From assembly GCF_022347565.1 (NCBI RefSeq), contig NZ_JAKRGH010000014.1, positions 61,707 to 125,706 of the forward strand: DNA of 64,000 nt. Direction: 5' to 3'. Positions within the stretch are counted from its first letter, which is position 1. Each line of letters opens with the position of its first letter. A program made the position numbers and the translations under genes. Below the pieces are notes generated by a model. The model saw only the letters and a program-made list of their open reading frames with translations, was not told the origin of the DNA and ran no database searches. Origin of the DNA: Vibrio sp. Of7-15. Its GTDB lineage: Bacteria > Pseudomonadota > Gammaproteobacteria > Enterobacterales > Vibrionaceae. Positions 50,483-60,688 of the stretch are shown here, piece after piece.

Positions 50483-51316
50483 TCATGGCTGCCATTCATA
50501 CAAAGCAGGAATGGAGAGTTGTTGCCCTAAAAACGAAATCACGACATGACGAGGCTGGATATCTTCTACTATCACTCCCGCCATGATCTCATCTCCCTCT
50601 ACAACTTCCGCATCATTTACTTTAATCCAACGACGACTCGGCTCAGAAGCGTAAATATGTGTCTGAAAGTTAAGTGCAGGCAACTTACTTTTGATCATCG
50701 AGCTTGCTTGCGACAAAGCAATCACTTCACTTGATGTTGTCTCTTCAGGCTCTGGCGTCAAAAAATCACCCTCTTGTGTGCCTAACGCATTTTGTAAACG
50801 CGCTGCAATATCAGGAGATAGCTGTGATAAGTCAAATTGGTCAAGCTGCAATTCATTATCCCCACTGACCTTAGGTGATACTTGGGGCTTATCTGCTACC
50901 TGCGTTGGAGCAACTGATGCTACAGGTACCGACTTTTTAATAGCACGAGCAGGCAAAGGCTCTGTGACAAACTCAGGGTAACTTAACAACGTTAAAGATG
51001 ACGTAGCTTGTGTATCTTCAAAAACAACGGTTTGCTCTTCGCCTAATGACAACTCTTCAGCAACAGTGCTCTGTTGGACTGGTTGCTCTCTGGCATTCAA
51101 AATAGTGGCTTCATGTAGTAAGTCTTGTTGACCATGTTGATACCAATAGTATCCAGTGACACTCGTTGCAGGAGTGATAACCACAGCCATAAAAATCAAC
51201 CATTCCAATGTTTTTTTACGGCGCTCTTGCTTCAGGGGAGACAAGCTATGTTGTCCAAAAGATTGCTGCTGATAGCTTTGCTCGGACTGCTCCAATGCAC
51301 TTAATATATTCGACAT
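50483..51316 (-). CDS. exeB: general secretion pathway protein B (ExeB/GspB)
   Basis: Inner-membrane partner of ExeA that helps insert the type II secretion secretin into the outer membrane. The 277 residues have a cytoplasmic N-terminus, one membrane helix (about 35-56), a Pro/Ser/Glu-rich periplasmic stretch and a conserved C-terminal GspB domain (about 215-277, with HIYASEPSRRWIKVNDAEVVEGDEI minus a few residues). It starts at the exeA stop. No other type II secretion genes are in the window. Confidence 0.9.
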   Translation of the reverse strand: MSNILSALEQSEQSYQQQSFGQHSLSPLKQERRKKTLEWLIFMAVVITPATSVTGYYWYQHGQQDLLHEATILNAREQPVQQSTVAEELSLGEEQTVVFEDTQATSSLTLLSYPEFVTEPLPARAIKKSVPVASVAPTQVADKPQVSPKVSGDNELQLDQFDLSQLSPDIAARLQNALGTQEGDFLTPEPEETTSSEVIALSQASSMIKSKLPALNFQTHIYASEPSRRWIKVNDAEVVEGDEIMAGVIVEDIQPRHVVISFLGQQLSIPALYEWQP

Positions 51317-52947
51317 TACAATTCTTCCGTTAAAGTAGGTGCATCGCTATTTGTAGAGCTATCAAGTGCCATTAAGGTTCGAGGTCCCACAATACCGTCA
51401 TCAGTAAGGCCTTGCCAACGCTGGAATAATTGCACTTTCTCTTTCACTTTCTGATCAAAAACTCCAGTGGATGAGGTTGCCCCACCAACAACGGAAGATA
51501 AGAGTGTATCCAATACAAGAACATCCTCACTGCGCGCCCCAGTACGCAATATCCGCTGCTCTGATAACGGAGAACGCCATAATAGCTGATATTCACCAAT
51601 CCAACGCTCTTCCAACCAACTTAATGGCACTTCGATACGCTGCTCAGCCAATAACAACTCGACCGACTCATCATTCACGGCATACAGCACGGCAAAGAAT
51701 GGCTTATGCTCTTCGTACAACGTTAATACCGCTGGACGATTTAACACCTGAAGTTCCAGCAGATCACCCTGCCCTTGATAACAATACAGTTGCGCCCTAG
51801 AACTATTTTCACAATTAGCTTCTAATAAACTGGCCTCAAAGCCCCATACTTTCAGAAGAGTTTGCATTGCTAGAACCGATCGCCGACTCGACTGAATATA
51901 AGACGCCATAGGGATCTCAGGCTCAGATAAAATTTCCGGAGAAATACCATCATCAATGCCGTCCTTCAGCACTAACTCTGTAGGTACTTCCAGCGCAGGC
52001 AAAGTCTCTTGAGGTTGAACGCTATGTGCAGTTGGAGGAGTGCTGAGATAAAAATGGCTCGTTCCCATCAAGCTCAACCCAAGTACACTTGCCACTGCAT
52101 ATCGCCAATAAGGTTTACGAGCTACCACTGGAGCAGAAGACTGCCACCCTAAAACGTCATGGCACGCTTGCTCTGCAATGTTTCTGTCCACTTCATGACT
52201 ACCTCGGTGGTAGCTATAAAGCATCGCTTTGTCACACACTAAATTAATTAAACGTGGAATACCGCCAGTTTGTAGGGCTATCCACTTAATAGCAGGAGGG
52301 GTAAACACAGGGTTCATTTGCCCAGCCATGCTTAAACGATAACTAATGTAGCTTTCGACCTCACCGACAGACAATGGTAACAAGTGATAGCGAGCCGTTA
52401 TTCTCTGTGCGAGCTGACGTAGGTTTTCCTGCTGAAGCCTTTGCTGCAATTCAGGCTGGCCGATAAGAAGGACTTTTAATAACTTACGACTGTCCGTCTC
52501 TAAATTGGTTAATAAACGCAACTGCTCTAACACATCTGGCGTTAGGTGTTGTGCTTCATCGATAATGACTAATGTTTGAATTCCCTTAGCGTAGTTTGAG
52601 AGCAAATACTGATAAATCGCATCAGTAAATTGCTTTAAGCTCGCTTGCTCAGGATAAGGGATTTTAAATTCATCACAGATGGCCCCTAATAGATCTGATA
52701 CTGTGAACGTCGGATTTAAGATCAATCCCGGTTTCACATTATCATCCAGCTGCGATAATAACGCGCGTGATACCGTGGTTTTCCCTGTCCCCACTTCACC
52801 AGTCAATAAAGCAAAACCGCCACCGTCACCAAGCCCTGCTTGCAAATGAGCCAGCGCTTCTTTATGCCGCCCACTTAAAAATAAAAAGCGAGCGCTAGGC
52901 ACAATAGAAAAAGGCAGATCCGTCAATCCAAAAAAATCTTTATACAT
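51316..52947 (-). CDS. exeA: general secretion pathway ATPase ExeA/GspA with peptidoglycan-binding domain
   Basis: Inner-membrane AAA+ ATPase that with ExeB opens peptidoglycan for multimerisation of the type II secretin. The cytoplasmic AAA domain begins MYKDFFGLTDLPFSIVPSA; Walker A is GEVGTGKTTVSR near 50 and Walker B TLVIIDEAQHL near 125. One membrane helix lies near 285-302. The periplasmic half has a peptidase-like stretch and ends with a PG_binding_1 domain (about 475-530, with FQRWQGLTDDGIVGPRTL). Total 543 residues. The peptidoglycan domain distinguishes it from MshM. Confidence 0.93.
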   Translation of the reverse strand: MYKDFFGLTDLPFSIVPSARFLFLSGRHKEALAHLQAGLGDGGGFALLTGEVGTGKTTVSRALLSQLDDNVKPGLILNPTFTVSDLLGAICDEFKIPYPEQASLKQFTDAIYQYLLSNYAKGIQTLVIIDEAQHLTPDVLEQLRLLTNLETDSRKLLKVLLIGQPELQQRLQQENLRQLAQRITARYHLLPLSVGEVESYISYRLSMAGQMNPVFTPPAIKWIALQTGGIPRLINLVCDKAMLYSYHRGSHEVDRNIAEQACHDVLGWQSSAPVVARKPYWRYAVASVLGLSLMGTSHFYLSTPPTAHSVQPQETLPALEVPTELVLKDGIDDGISPEILSEPEIPMASYIQSSRRSVLAMQTLLKVWGFEASLLEANCENSSRAQLYCYQGQGDLLELQVLNRPAVLTLYEEHKPFFAVLYAVNDESVELLLAEQRIEVPLSWLEERWIGEYQLLWRSPLSEQRILRTGARSEDVLVLDTLLSSVVGGATSSTGVFDQKVKEKVQLFQRWQGLTDDGIVGPRTLMALDSSTNSDAPTLTEEL

Positions 52948-53099
52948 GCCTTACTCTCTGGGGATTATTCGATAAATATTTCACGGTGATCACAACTGTC
53001 ATTATTTAGCCGAACAACTTATCATTGCCAACCAGAATGTAAAGTTTGATCCTATTTTGTTGAGAATATCTCTCATAATATGACACTAAGGAGTTGTAG

Positions 53100-54323
53100 T
53101 TGGATATCTATTTGGTGGGTGGTGCAGTGAGAGATGCTCAACTTGGCATCACTGTAAAAGATCAAGATTGGGTGGTAGTCGGCGCAACACCAGAACAAAT
53201 GACCGCGCAAGGCTACCAAACAGTAGGACAAGACTTCCCCGTATTCCTTCACCCTAAAACCAAACAAGAATACGCTTTAGCTCGAACAGAACGAAAAGCA
53301 GGAAAAGGCTACAAAGGCTTCACCTGTTATTCCGCCCCAGATGTAACATTAGAACAAGATTTACTGCGCCGTGATTTAACCATCAATGCAATTGCACAAG
53401 CACCGAACGGCGATCTTATTGATCCTTTTAATGGGCTGGATGATCTCAATAACAAAGTGCTTCGTCATGTTTCAGACGCTTTCATAGAAGATCCATTGCG
53501 TGTGTTAAGAGTCGCTCGGTTTGCCGCTCGCTTTCACTCACTAGGATTCGCCATTGCACATGAAACCATGAACTTAATGACACAAATCGTAGAGAGCGGT
53601 GAAGTAAACGCGCTAACGCCAGAGCGAGTATGGATGGAGTGGGAAAAATCACTCAGCAGCGACGATCCACAAATATTTTTAGACGTATTACGAGAATGCG
53701 GTGCCCTAAATATCATCCTGCCAGAACTGGATGCCCTATTTGGAGTACCACAACCAGAAAAATGGCACCCTGAAATTGATACGGGTATTCACACCTTAAT
53801 GGTGGCAAAGCAAGCGGCACTGCTCAGCCCTTCTTTGCCTGTCCGCTTGGCTGCACAACTGCACGATCTTGGTAAAGGCATAACACCAAAAGAAGAATGG
53901 CCGAGTCATAAAATGCACTGTCATACAGGAATCCAACTCATTAAAGAGGTATGCCAACGCCAAAAAGTGCCGAATGAATTCAGAGACTTAGCCCTTCTTG
54001 TCTGCGAGCACCATTCCAATATCCATCGAGCACAAGAATTACGCCCTGCAACCTTCATAAAAATCCTCGATAAAATGGATTGCTGGCGTAAACCAGAACG
54101 ATTAGAGCAAGTATTACTGTGCTGCCAAGCCGATCATGCCGGACGTAAAGGGTTAGAAGATCAACCTTATCCTCAAAAAGCCCTTTTCCAACAAGCTTTT
54201 ACCGCGGCTCAACACGTCGAAGTCAAGCACATTGTTGCCGCAGGGTTCAAAGGTGCAGCGATTCGCGAAGAGCTGACTAAACAGCGTATAGAAGCCGTCG
54301 CGGCTGTACGTAAGAAAAGTTAA
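53100..54323 (+). CDS. cca: CCA tRNA nucleotidyltransferase, multifunctional
   Basis: Adds or repairs the 3' CCA of tRNAs. Class II nucleotidyltransferase core: [15 protein letters not shown] with the KDQDWVVVG metal-binding D-x-D-like motif, [10 protein letters not shown], and [16 protein letters not shown]. The C-terminal HD phosphohydrolase domain has QLHDLGKG near 258. The start is a TTG (53100) with AAGGAG 6 bases upstream; the next residue pattern aligns with the N-terminus of E. coli Cca. Length is 407 residues. tRNA maturation also depends on rnpB in this window. Confidence 0.96.
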   Translation: MDIYLVGGAVRDAQLGITVKDQDWVVVGATPEQMTAQGYQTVGQDFPVFLHPKTKQEYALARTERKAGKGYKGFTCYSAPDVTLEQDLLRRDLTINAIAQAPNGDLIDPFNGLDDLNNKVLRHVSDAFIEDPLRVLRVARFAARFHSLGFAIAHETMNLMTQIVESGEVNALTPERVWMEWEKSLSSDDPQIFLDVLRECGALNIILPELDALFGVPQPEKWHPEIDTGIHTLMVAKQAALLSPSLPVRLAAQLHDLGKGITPKEEWPSHKMHCHTGIQLIKEVCQRQKVPNEFRDLALLVCEHHSNIHRAQELRPATFIKILDKMDCWRKPERLEQVLLCCQADHAGRKGLEDQPYPQKALFQQAFTAAQHVEVKHIVAAGFKGAAIREELTKQRIEAVAAVRKKS

Positions 54324-54334
54324 GCACAATAAAA

Positions 54335-54367
54335 ACAAAACAGCGACCTCTGTGGTCGCTGTTTTGT
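54335..54367. terminator. bidirectional terminator between cca and uppP
   Basis: Perfect 14-bp stem ACAAAACAGCGACC-TCTGT-GGTCGCTGTTTTGT between the convergent cca and uppP genes. Confidence 0.9.
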
Positions 54368-54410
54368 TCATTCTGTCTAAATTTAACGAGAAGATAAGCC
54401 CCTCATTAAA

Positions 54411-55211
54411 TTAGCCCATCATTAAAAAAGCCATCAACCCAAAACCTAGAATCAGTCGATAAATCACAAACGGCAACATCCCTATTCGTGTCACTAATCT
54501 TAAGAAGACATGGATACAAGCATACGCACTGACAAAAGAGGTAATAATACCAATCGATAAAGCACCAATATCAACAGGCTCATCACCCGTCACCAGCTTA
54601 AGGCCTAAATAACCTCCCGCTAACATAATGATTGGAATCGACATTAAAAAGGAGAAACGCGCCGCCGCTTCGCGAGTAAAGCCCAAATACAGTGCAGCCG
54701 TAATCGTGGCCCCAGAGCGAGAAGTACCAGGGATCATCGCCATAGCTTGAGCAAGACCAATCACCAAAGCTTTTTTCCAGCCTGCTTGGTATTCGTCATC
54801 AACCTGCTTGGCATTACTGTCTACCCACCACAGCAATAAACCAAATACAATGGTGGTGGTCGCAATCACCCACGCACTGCGAAGGTACATTTCGATAAAA
54901 TCTTTCATCAATAGGCCAAATACACAGGCCGGAATCGTTGCAATGATGATCATCCACGCTAATTTAGCTTCTTTACTACGATCGCCTTGGAATATCGATG
55001 CGATCCAAGCAGACAATAAACTGATCACTTCTTTACGGAAATAGATCATCACCGCAACCAAAGTACCGACATGCACAGCAACATCAAAAGCAAGGCCTTG
55101 ATCGGCCCAGCCGAGAATTTGAGAAGGTAAGATAAGATGGGCGGAACTGGAAACAGGTAGAAATTCAGTCAGACCTTGGATCAAGGCCAGAAAAAAAGCT
55201 TCAAAATAGCT
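54411..55211 (-). CDS. uppP: undecaprenyl-diphosphatase UppP (BacA)
   Basis: Membrane phosphatase that regenerates undecaprenyl phosphate, the lipid carrier used by MraY in the dcw cluster; overproduction gives bacitracin resistance. The 266 residues start [20 protein letters not shown] at 55211. They contain [10 protein letters not shown] near 27 and [12 protein letters not shown] near 165, the two BacA signatures, plus about eight membrane helices. An in-frame upstream extension lies in folK and is unlikely. Two bases separate it from folK. Confidence 0.96.
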   Translation of the reverse strand, partial: SYFEAFFLALIQGLTEFLPVSSSAHLILPSQILGWADQGLAFDVAVHVGTLVAVMIYFRKEVISLLSAWIASIFQGDRSKEAKLAWMIIIATIPACVFGLLMKDFIEMYLRSAWVIATTTIVFGLLLWWVDSNAKQVDDEYQAGWKKALVIGLAQAMAMIPGTSRSGATITAALYLGFTREAAARFSFLMSIPIIMLAGGYLGLKLVTGDEPVDIGALSIGIITSFVSAYACIHVFLRLVTRIGMLPFVIYRLILGFGLMAFLMMG

Positions 55212-55213
55212 CA

Positions 55214-55708
55214 TTAATATTCCTTTACAGCCAGTAGTTCCACTGGCCACAGCGATTGAGTGTGATTAAAAGAGTGCCATAACTGGGAAAAAGTTCGCCC
55301 ATCACCGGGAATTTTTTTCTCAGGGCATAACTCAGCCATTGGCCACAATGCAAAAGCAAACTTATAAATATCTTGGCGTGGTAAAACAGGGGCATCGATA
55401 GAAACCTGCTCACCATAAAGTAAAATATCTAAATCTAAGGTACGGTCTTCGTTCTTTTTTGCGTCTGGTTTACGGCCCCATTTGAGTTCAATCTCACGGA
55501 GTCGCTTTGCCAACAGGGGCAAAGATAGCGAAGTCTCTAGTTCAATAACAAGATTAAAAAAGTTTGAACCTTCAAAGCCAACAGGCTCAGCTTCAAACAC
55601 ACGAGAGGCTCGTAAACGGCTGCCCAACAGAGTAAGCTCCTCTAAGGCAGCAACAATATGTTTTTCTCGTTCGATGTTCGAGCCTACACTAATGTAGGTT
55701 GTGATCAT
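55214..55708 (-). CDS. folK: 2-amino-4-hydroxy-6-hydroxymethyldihydropteridine pyrophosphokinase FolK
   Basis: Folate-pathway kinase that transfers pyrophosphate from ATP to 6-hydroxymethyl-7,8-dihydropterin. The 164 residues begin [16 protein letters not shown] and carry [17 protein letters not shown] and the signature [11 protein letters not shown] near 92. It overlaps folB by 4 bases, so two successive folate steps are coupled. Confidence 0.96.
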   Translation of the reverse strand: MITTYISVGSNIEREKHIVAALEELTLLGSRLRASRVFEAEPVGFEGSNFFNLVIELETSLSLPLLAKRLREIELKWGRKPDAKKNEDRTLDLDILLYGEQVSIDAPVLPRQDIYKFAFALWPMAELCPEKKIPGDGRTFSQLWHSFNHTQSLWPVELLAVKEY

Positions 55709-56058
55709 CGCACTCCTCGCTCAATAACAACACCCACACCACGCGCATTAACCACCGCGCCAGGTTTTGTCAGTTTCACTTTGATCCAAGGCACAGAAAA
55801 ACGCGTCATGATCAGCTCCGCCACTTCTTCTGCTACACGTTCAACCAGCAAAAAGCGCCCTTCCGTGATATGATCGGTTACCGCTTGGCTTACTGTCGCG
55901 TAATCCAAAGCAAACTGAACATCATCTGATTGAGCAGCCGGTTTGTTGTCATGAGCCATTTCTAAATCAAGCACCAGTTTTTGCTTAATTTCTTGCTCCC
56001 AATCATACACACCGATGGTCGTAATCACTTCCAGTTGTTCTATAAATACTAAATCCAT
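55705..56058 (-). CDS. folB: dihydroneopterin aldolase FolB
   Basis: Folate-pathway aldolase/epimerase that makes the FolK substrate. The 117 residues contain the family motifs LEVITTIGVYDWEQE near 9 (catalytic Glu), DYATVSQAVTDHI near 50, and FLLVERVAEEVAELI followed by VKLTKPGAV. First gene of folB-folK-uppP, divergent from plsY. Confidence 0.96.
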   Translation of the reverse strand: MDLVFIEQLEVITTIGVYDWEQEIKQKLVLDLEMAHDNKPAAQSDDVQFALDYATVSQAVTDHITEGRFLLVERVAEEVAELIMTRFSVPWIKVKLTKPGAVVNARGVGVVIERGVR

Positions 56059-56193
56059 GCCAAATCACACTTTTTAATTAGAGGTCGGATACCCAATTAA
56101 GGGGAAAACACGTACTATCTGCTATAAAGCTGGCAATATATTACACAACGCAGGCACCAAATACGATCTTCGTGCCCACTATTGGAAACTCTT

Positions 56194-56799
56194 ATGACAC
56201 CACTCGCTCTGATCATGATCATGACGGCCTATCTACTAGGTTCAATTTCGAGTGCCGTGCTTATTTGTCGACTAAGACGCCTACCCGATCCAAGAGACTC
56301 AGGATCACATAACCCTGGGGCAACGAATGTACTGCGTCTTGGAGGTAAAGTAGCGGCGGGGATGGTTTTACTGTGTGATGTTTTGAAAGGAATGATCCCT
56401 GTTTGGGGTGGCTACTTTCTCGGTTTGAACCCAGTTATTCTCGGTATGATTGCTATCTCGGCTTGTTTAGGGCACATGTACCCGCTCTTTTTTCATTTTC
56501 GGGGCGGTAAAGGGGTTGCTACAGCCCTCGGAGCCTTAGCACCCATTGGGCTTGATCTTACGGGAATGCTATTTGGCACTTGGACAACGTCAGTTTTGCT
56601 GTCTGGGTACTCTTCTCTTGCGTCTATGCTCACAGCACTTTTAGCGCCTCTATATACTTGGTTTATTAAACCGCAATATACGCTGCCTGTTTCCATGCTC
56701 TCTTGCCTAATTATTTTCAGGCATCACGAAAACATTCGTCGTTTGATCGATAAAAAAGAGCCTAAGATTTGGAATAAGCTAATCAAAAAAAGCAGCTAA
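56194..56799 (+). CDS. plsY: glycerol-3-phosphate acyltransferase PlsY
   Basis: Inner-membrane enzyme that uses acyl-phosphate to acylate glycerol 3-phosphate, the first step of phospholipid synthesis. Three motifs are visible: [12 protein letters not shown] near 17, [18 protein letters not shown] near 37, and [15 protein letters not shown] near 104. About five membrane helices. I chose the ATG at 56194 (201 residues); a TTG four codons upstream is possible. Confidence 0.94.
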   Translation: MTPLALIMIMTAYLLGSISSAVLICRLRRLPDPRDSGSHNPGATNVLRLGGKVAAGMVLLCDVLKGMIPVWGGYFLGLNPVILGMIAISACLGHMYPLFFHFRGGKGVATALGALAPIGLDLTGMLFGTWTTSVLLSGYSSLASMLTALLAPLYTWFIKPQYTLPVSMLSCLIIFRHHENIRRLIDKKEPKIWNKLIKKSS

Positions 56800-56864
56800 G
56801 AAAATAAGAAATAGAGGAAAGGGAAAACCAGAGGTGCCATCAGACACCCCTAGTGAAGATCTTG

Positions 56865-57884
56865 TTACTTAGAAATAGGATCCAATTGATCAATTGGCCA
56901 ACGTGGTTTAGCTTGAACACCTAAATCCGTCGCTTCGCCATTTTTCAAACGCTGCATACCAGCATACGCAATCATGGCACCGTTATCGGTACAAAACTCA
57001 GTTCTAGGGTAATACACTTCACCACCGATTTTTGCCATCAGCGTTTCAAACTCTTGGCGCAAATATTTATTAGCACTCACGCCACCCGCCATCACAATGC
57101 GCTTCATGCCCGTTTCTTTCAGCGCTCGTTTGCACTTAATAGCTAACGTATCAACAACCGCTTCTTGGAAAGCAAAAGCAATGTCAGCACGAGTTTGCTC
57201 ATCGTCATCATTGGCGCGAATGGTATTCGCTGCAAAAGTTTTCAGGCCAGAGAAGCTCATGTCTAAGCCTGGGCGATCCGTCATTGGGCGTGGGAATTTA
57301 AAGCGCCCTTTCGTGCCCTTATCCGCCAAGCGTGAAAGTAATGGTCCACCTGGGTAGTCTAGACCCATTAATTTTGCGGTTTTATCAAACGCTTCACCAG
57401 CCGCATCATCGATAGACTCGCCCAAAGTTCGATATTCACCAATGCCTTTCACTTCCACCATCATGGTATGGCCACCAGACACCAATAACGCCACAAACGG
57501 GAACGGTGGTGGATTGTCTTCCAACATCGGGGCTAGTAGGTGCCCTTCCATGTGGTGAACAGGCACCGCAGGTACATCCCACGCATACGCTAAACTACGT
57601 CCAATTGTCGCGCCAACCAACAACGCACCAACCAAACCCGGCCCTGCGGTATACGCAATACCATCAATATCTTTGGGGGTTAAATTCGCTTCTGCCAACG
57701 CCTCTTTGATCAGCGGAATGGTTTTTTTCACGTGATCACGAGAAGCTAATTCAGGAACTACACCACCGTAATCGGCATGCAGTTTTACCTGGCTGTAAAG
57801 TTGGTGTGACAAAAGGCCATTTTCATCATCGAAAATCGCGATCCCAGTTTCATCACAAGAGGTCTCGATGCCTAAAATTCGCAT
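56865..57884 (-). CDS. tsaD: tRNA threonylcarbamoyladenosine transferase subunit TsaD
   Basis: Catalytic subunit that installs threonylcarbamoyl on A37 of ANN-decoding tRNAs, working with TsaB and TsaE. The N-terminal [19 protein letters not shown] and the metal-binding HMEGHLLAP (HxExH) near 111 are diagnostic, and [13 protein letters not shown] and [14 protein letters not shown] follow. The 339 residues match the family. It is divergent from rpsU, an arrangement shared by E. coli. A possible weak terminator hairpin (56830-56851) lies past its stop. Confidence 0.97.
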   Translation of the reverse strand: MRILGIETSCDETGIAIFDDENGLLSHQLYSQVKLHADYGGVVPELASRDHVKKTIPLIKEALAEANLTPKDIDGIAYTAGPGLVGALLVGATIGRSLAYAWDVPAVPVHHMEGHLLAPMLEDNPPPFPFVALLVSGGHTMMVEVKGIGEYRTLGESIDDAAGEAFDKTAKLMGLDYPGGPLLSRLADKGTKGRFKFPRPMTDRPGLDMSFSGLKTFAANTIRANDDDEQTRADIAFAFQEAVVDTLAIKCKRALKETGMKRIVMAGGVSANKYLRQEFETLMAKIGGEVYYPRTEFCTDNGAMIAYAGMQRLKNGEATDLGVQAKPRWPIDQLDPISK

Positions 57885-57964
57885 AATTTACTCTGCATAT
57901 GGTCAATTAATGGCTAATGTTACAGGGACAAGAAGAAATTAACCAGTTCTGAGGGTAAGAAGGC

Positions 57965-57993
57965 TTTACAAACCCCCCTAGATCAGATTAAAA
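57965..57993 (+). promoter_or_regulatory. putative rpsU operon promoter
   Basis: TTTACA (57965-57970) and TTAAAA (57988-57993) are 17 bases apart, about 70 bases upstream of rpsU. The leader contains a small hairpin (GCTGGT...ACCAGC, about 58013-58032). Confidence 0.5.
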
Positions 57994-58064
57994 TTTCGCA
58001 CCATTTTTAATCAGGCTGGTCATATTACCACCAGCGATATTACAACCCCTGAGGTGAAAGGCAT

Positions 58065-58280
58065 ATGCCAGTAATTAAAGTACGTGAAAACGAACCGTTC
58101 GACGTTGCACTACGTCGTTTCAAGCGCTCTTGTGAAAAAGCAGGTATCCTTTCTGAAGTGCGTCGTCGTGAGCACTACGAAAAACCAACTACAGTTCGCA
58201 AACGCGCTAAAGCTGCAGCTCAAAAGCGTCACGCTAAGAAGCTGTCTCGCGAAAACGCACGTCGCGTACGTCTGTACTAA
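58065..58280 (+). CDS. rpsU: 30S ribosomal protein S21
   Basis: Small, very basic ribosomal protein near the anti-Shine-Dalgarno region, needed for efficient initiation. The 71 residues ([20 protein letters not shown] ... ENARRVRLY) match E. coli S21 throughout. GAGGTGAAAGG precedes the ATG. First gene of the macromolecular synthesis operon. Confidence 0.99.
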   Translation: MPVIKVRENEPFDVALRRFKRSCEKAGILSEVRRREHYEKPTTVRKRAKAAAQKRHAKKLSRENARRVRLY

Positions 58281-58304
58281 TAACTGAACCACTAGGATTT
58301 AGTT

Positions 58305-58748
58305 ATGGCTCTGATTGAACAACTCAAAGAAGAGCAGAAGTCAGCAATGAAAGCCAAGGACAAAGTACGCCTTGGCACTATTCGTTTGGCTCTGTCAGAA
58401 ATTAAGCAACGTGAAGTTGATGGTCAAGTAACCTTGACTGACGATGAAATCCTTGCTGTTCTGACGAAGATGCTCAAACAACGCCGAGACTCTGTTGCTC
58501 AGTTTGAAGCAGCGGGTCGTACCGATCTTGCGGATGCCGAGAAAGCCGAAATGGACGTTCTTGGTGAATTTATGCCTCAGCCACTATCGGATGAAGAAAT
58601 TGCAAATCTACTTGATAAAGCAATTGCAGAATCTGGCGCTGCAGGTATGCAAGACATGGGTAAAGTCATGGGCGTTTTAAAGCCTCTGATTCAAGGCCGT
58701 GCTGACATGGGTAAAGTAAGCCAATTAGTGAAAACAAAACTGGCTTAA
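58305..58748 (+). CDS. yqeY: GatB/YqeY family protein YqeY
   Basis: Helical protein of the YqeY family, whose fold resembles the tRNA-binding tail of GatB; function not established. The 147 residues begin MALIEQLKEEQKSAMKAKD and include DILTxxKxx-like KMLKQRRDSVAQFEAAGR and the GxMGKVMGVLKPLIQGRADM-like C-terminus. It is inserted between rpsU and dnaG, a common Vibrionaceae arrangement absent from E. coli. A strong hairpin follows it. Confidence 0.94.
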   Translation: MALIEQLKEEQKSAMKAKDKVRLGTIRLALSEIKQREVDGQVTLTDDEILAVLTKMLKQRRDSVAQFEAAGRTDLADAEKAEMDVLGEFMPQPLSDEEIANLLDKAIAESGAAGMQDMGKVMGVLKPLIQGRADMGKVSQLVKTKLA

Positions 58749-58765
58749 TCCCAACCCGATTTACA

Positions 58766-58804
58766 ACAAGCCGTGCACTCCTTTGGAACGCACGGCTTGT
58801 TTGT
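58766..58804 (+). terminator. intra-operon terminator/attenuator between yqeY and dnaG
   Basis: Perfect 11-bp stem ACAAGCCGTGC-N13-GCACGGCTTGT followed by the modest T-run TTGT. It probably stops part of the transcripts, keeping DnaG low relative to S21, as the terminator before dnaG does in E. coli. Confidence 0.75.
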
Positions 58805-58837
58805 ATCTAACCTCTATTCCCACAATTTTAGGTGTTT

Positions 58838-60595
58838 ATGGCCGGACACATTCCTCGTAGTTTTATTGATGATTTACTAGCAAGAGTCGACATTGTTGAC
58901 TTAATTGATGCGCGAGTAAAACTCAAAAAACAGGGAAAAAACTTCGGAGCCTGTTGCCCTTTCCATAACGAAAAAACGCCCTCGTTTACTGTTAGCCAAG
59001 AGAAGCAGTTTTATCACTGTTTTGGCTGTGGTGTGCATGGTAACGCCATCGACTTTGTCATGGAGTTTGATCGCCTAGAATTTGTCGAAGCCATTGAGGA
59101 TCTGGCCGCTCAGCTTGGTTTAGATGTGCCAAGAGAGCAACGCGGTTCCTATAACAGCAACGCACCAACAGCCAGCTCGAGCCAAAAGCGCAGCTTGTAT
59201 GATCTGATGGGCAGCATCAGTCAGTTTTATCGTTCCCAATTAAAATCCTCAGCCAACAGCATTGCGATCAACTATCTTAAAGATCGCGGACTCTCTGGCG
59301 AGATCGTCCAAAAGTTTGGTATTGGCTACGTTGCCGATGAGTGGGATCTTGTTCGTAAAAACTTCGGACGAGATAACGCTTCACAAGACGCACTAGTCAG
59401 CGGCGGGATGTTAATTGAAAACGATAAAGGCCACCGCTACGATCGCTTCCGTGGTCGAGTTATGTTTCCGATCCGTGATCGTCGAGGTCGCGTAATCGCC
59501 TTTGGGGGGCGCGTTTTAGGAGAAGGGACTCCCAAATATTTAAACTCCCCCGAGACTCCTATTTTCCATAAAGGCAAAGAACTTTATGGTTTATATGAAG
59601 TACTTCAAGCCCACCGAGAACCTAAACAAGTCTTGGTAGTTGAAGGCTACATGGATGTGGTCGCACTGGCTCAGTTTGGGGTAGATTACGCTGTCGCTTC
59701 GCTGGGTACATCCACCACAGGTGATCACGTTCAAATGCTGTTTCGCCAAACCAGTACTGTTGTCTGTTGCTACGATGGTGATAACGCTGGACGAGAAGCG
59801 GCATGGCGAGCCATGGAACACGCCTTGCCTTATCTGTCAGATGGACGACAATTAAAGTTCATGTTTTTACCAGATGGTGAAGATCCTGATACTTACATTC
59901 GTCAATATGGCAAAGAGGCCTTCGAACAGCACGTGGAGCAAGCAACCCCACTGTCCGATTTTTTATTTAGCAGCTTAATGCAGCAAGTCGACAGCAGCAG
60001 TAAAGAAGGTAAAGCGAAGCTCAGCACTCTTGCTGTACCGTTAATAGATAAAGTACCCGGGGGCACTTTACGCCTTTATTTACGTGAATTACTAGGGAAA
60101 AAACTGGGGCTGCCTGACGAAAATCAGTTGCAACAGCTATTATCAAAACAAGGTAAGGAAACAATTGCGAAAAAGCCACAGCCAGAGATAAAACGCACAC
60201 CAATGCGTGAAGTGATTACTCTGTTGCTGCAAAACCCTGAATTGGCTCAATTAGTTCCCGATTTATCAAATATTAATGAAATTTCATTGCCTGGGTTAAG
60301 TTTATTCGCATCCCTACTTGATAAATGCCGCAGTAACCCCAATGTAACCACAGGCCAATTACTTGAATATTGGCGTGGTGATAAAAATGAACCACTATTA
60401 TCTCGATTAGCCAGCTGGGAATTACCACTGGATCAAGATAATGAAAAAGATGTATTTATGGACGCATTGGATAAAATTTTAATCCAGTGCATCGAAAAGC
60501 AAATTGAGTCATTGCAAGCGAAAGAAAGAAGCCTCGGCTTATCAGTCGAAGAAAAGCAGGAATTGAATGCACTTATCATGCATCGCCTAGCTTAG
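58838..60595 (+). CDS. dnaG: DNA primase DnaG
   Basis: Synthesises RNA primers at the replication fork. The N-terminal zinc-binding domain shows CPFHNEKTPSF and FYHCFGCGVHG. The RNA polymerase core has the RFRGRVMFPIRDRRGRVIAF stretch and a TOPRIM fold with VEGYMDVVAL and CYDGDNAGREAAW. The C-terminal part is the DnaB helicase-binding domain. I chose the ATG at 58838 (MAGHIPRSF, 585 residues); a GTG two codons upstream is also open. It follows an intra-operon hairpin. Confidence 0.98.
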   Translation: MAGHIPRSFIDDLLARVDIVDLIDARVKLKKQGKNFGACCPFHNEKTPSFTVSQEKQFYHCFGCGVHGNAIDFVMEFDRLEFVEAIEDLAAQLGLDVPREQRGSYNSNAPTASSSQKRSLYDLMGSISQFYRSQLKSSANSIAINYLKDRGLSGEIVQKFGIGYVADEWDLVRKNFGRDNASQDALVSGGMLIENDKGHRYDRFRGRVMFPIRDRRGRVIAFGGRVLGEGTPKYLNSPETPIFHKGKELYGLYEVLQAHREPKQVLVVEGYMDVVALAQFGVDYAVASLGTSTTGDHVQMLFRQTSTVVCCYDGDNAGREAAWRAMEHALPYLSDGRQLKFMFLPDGEDPDTYIRQYGKEAFEQHVEQATPLSDFLFSSLMQQVDSSSKEGKAKLSTLAVPLIDKVPGGTLRLYLRELLGKKLGLPDENQLQQLLSKQGKETIAKKPQPEIKRTPMREVITLLLQNPELAQLVPDLSNINEISLPGLSLFASLLDKCRSNPNVTTGQLLEYWRGDKNEPLLSRLASWELPLDQDNEKDVFMDALDKILIQCIEKQIESLQAKERSLGLSVEEKQELNALIMHRLA

Positions 60596-60688
60596 TAAGT
60601 AGTCAGCAAGATAGAAATTTGTTAAAATTGGCGGTTTGCGTTTCCGCATACTAAATTCTTCACTCAGACCTGAAGTTGGATATCATCT

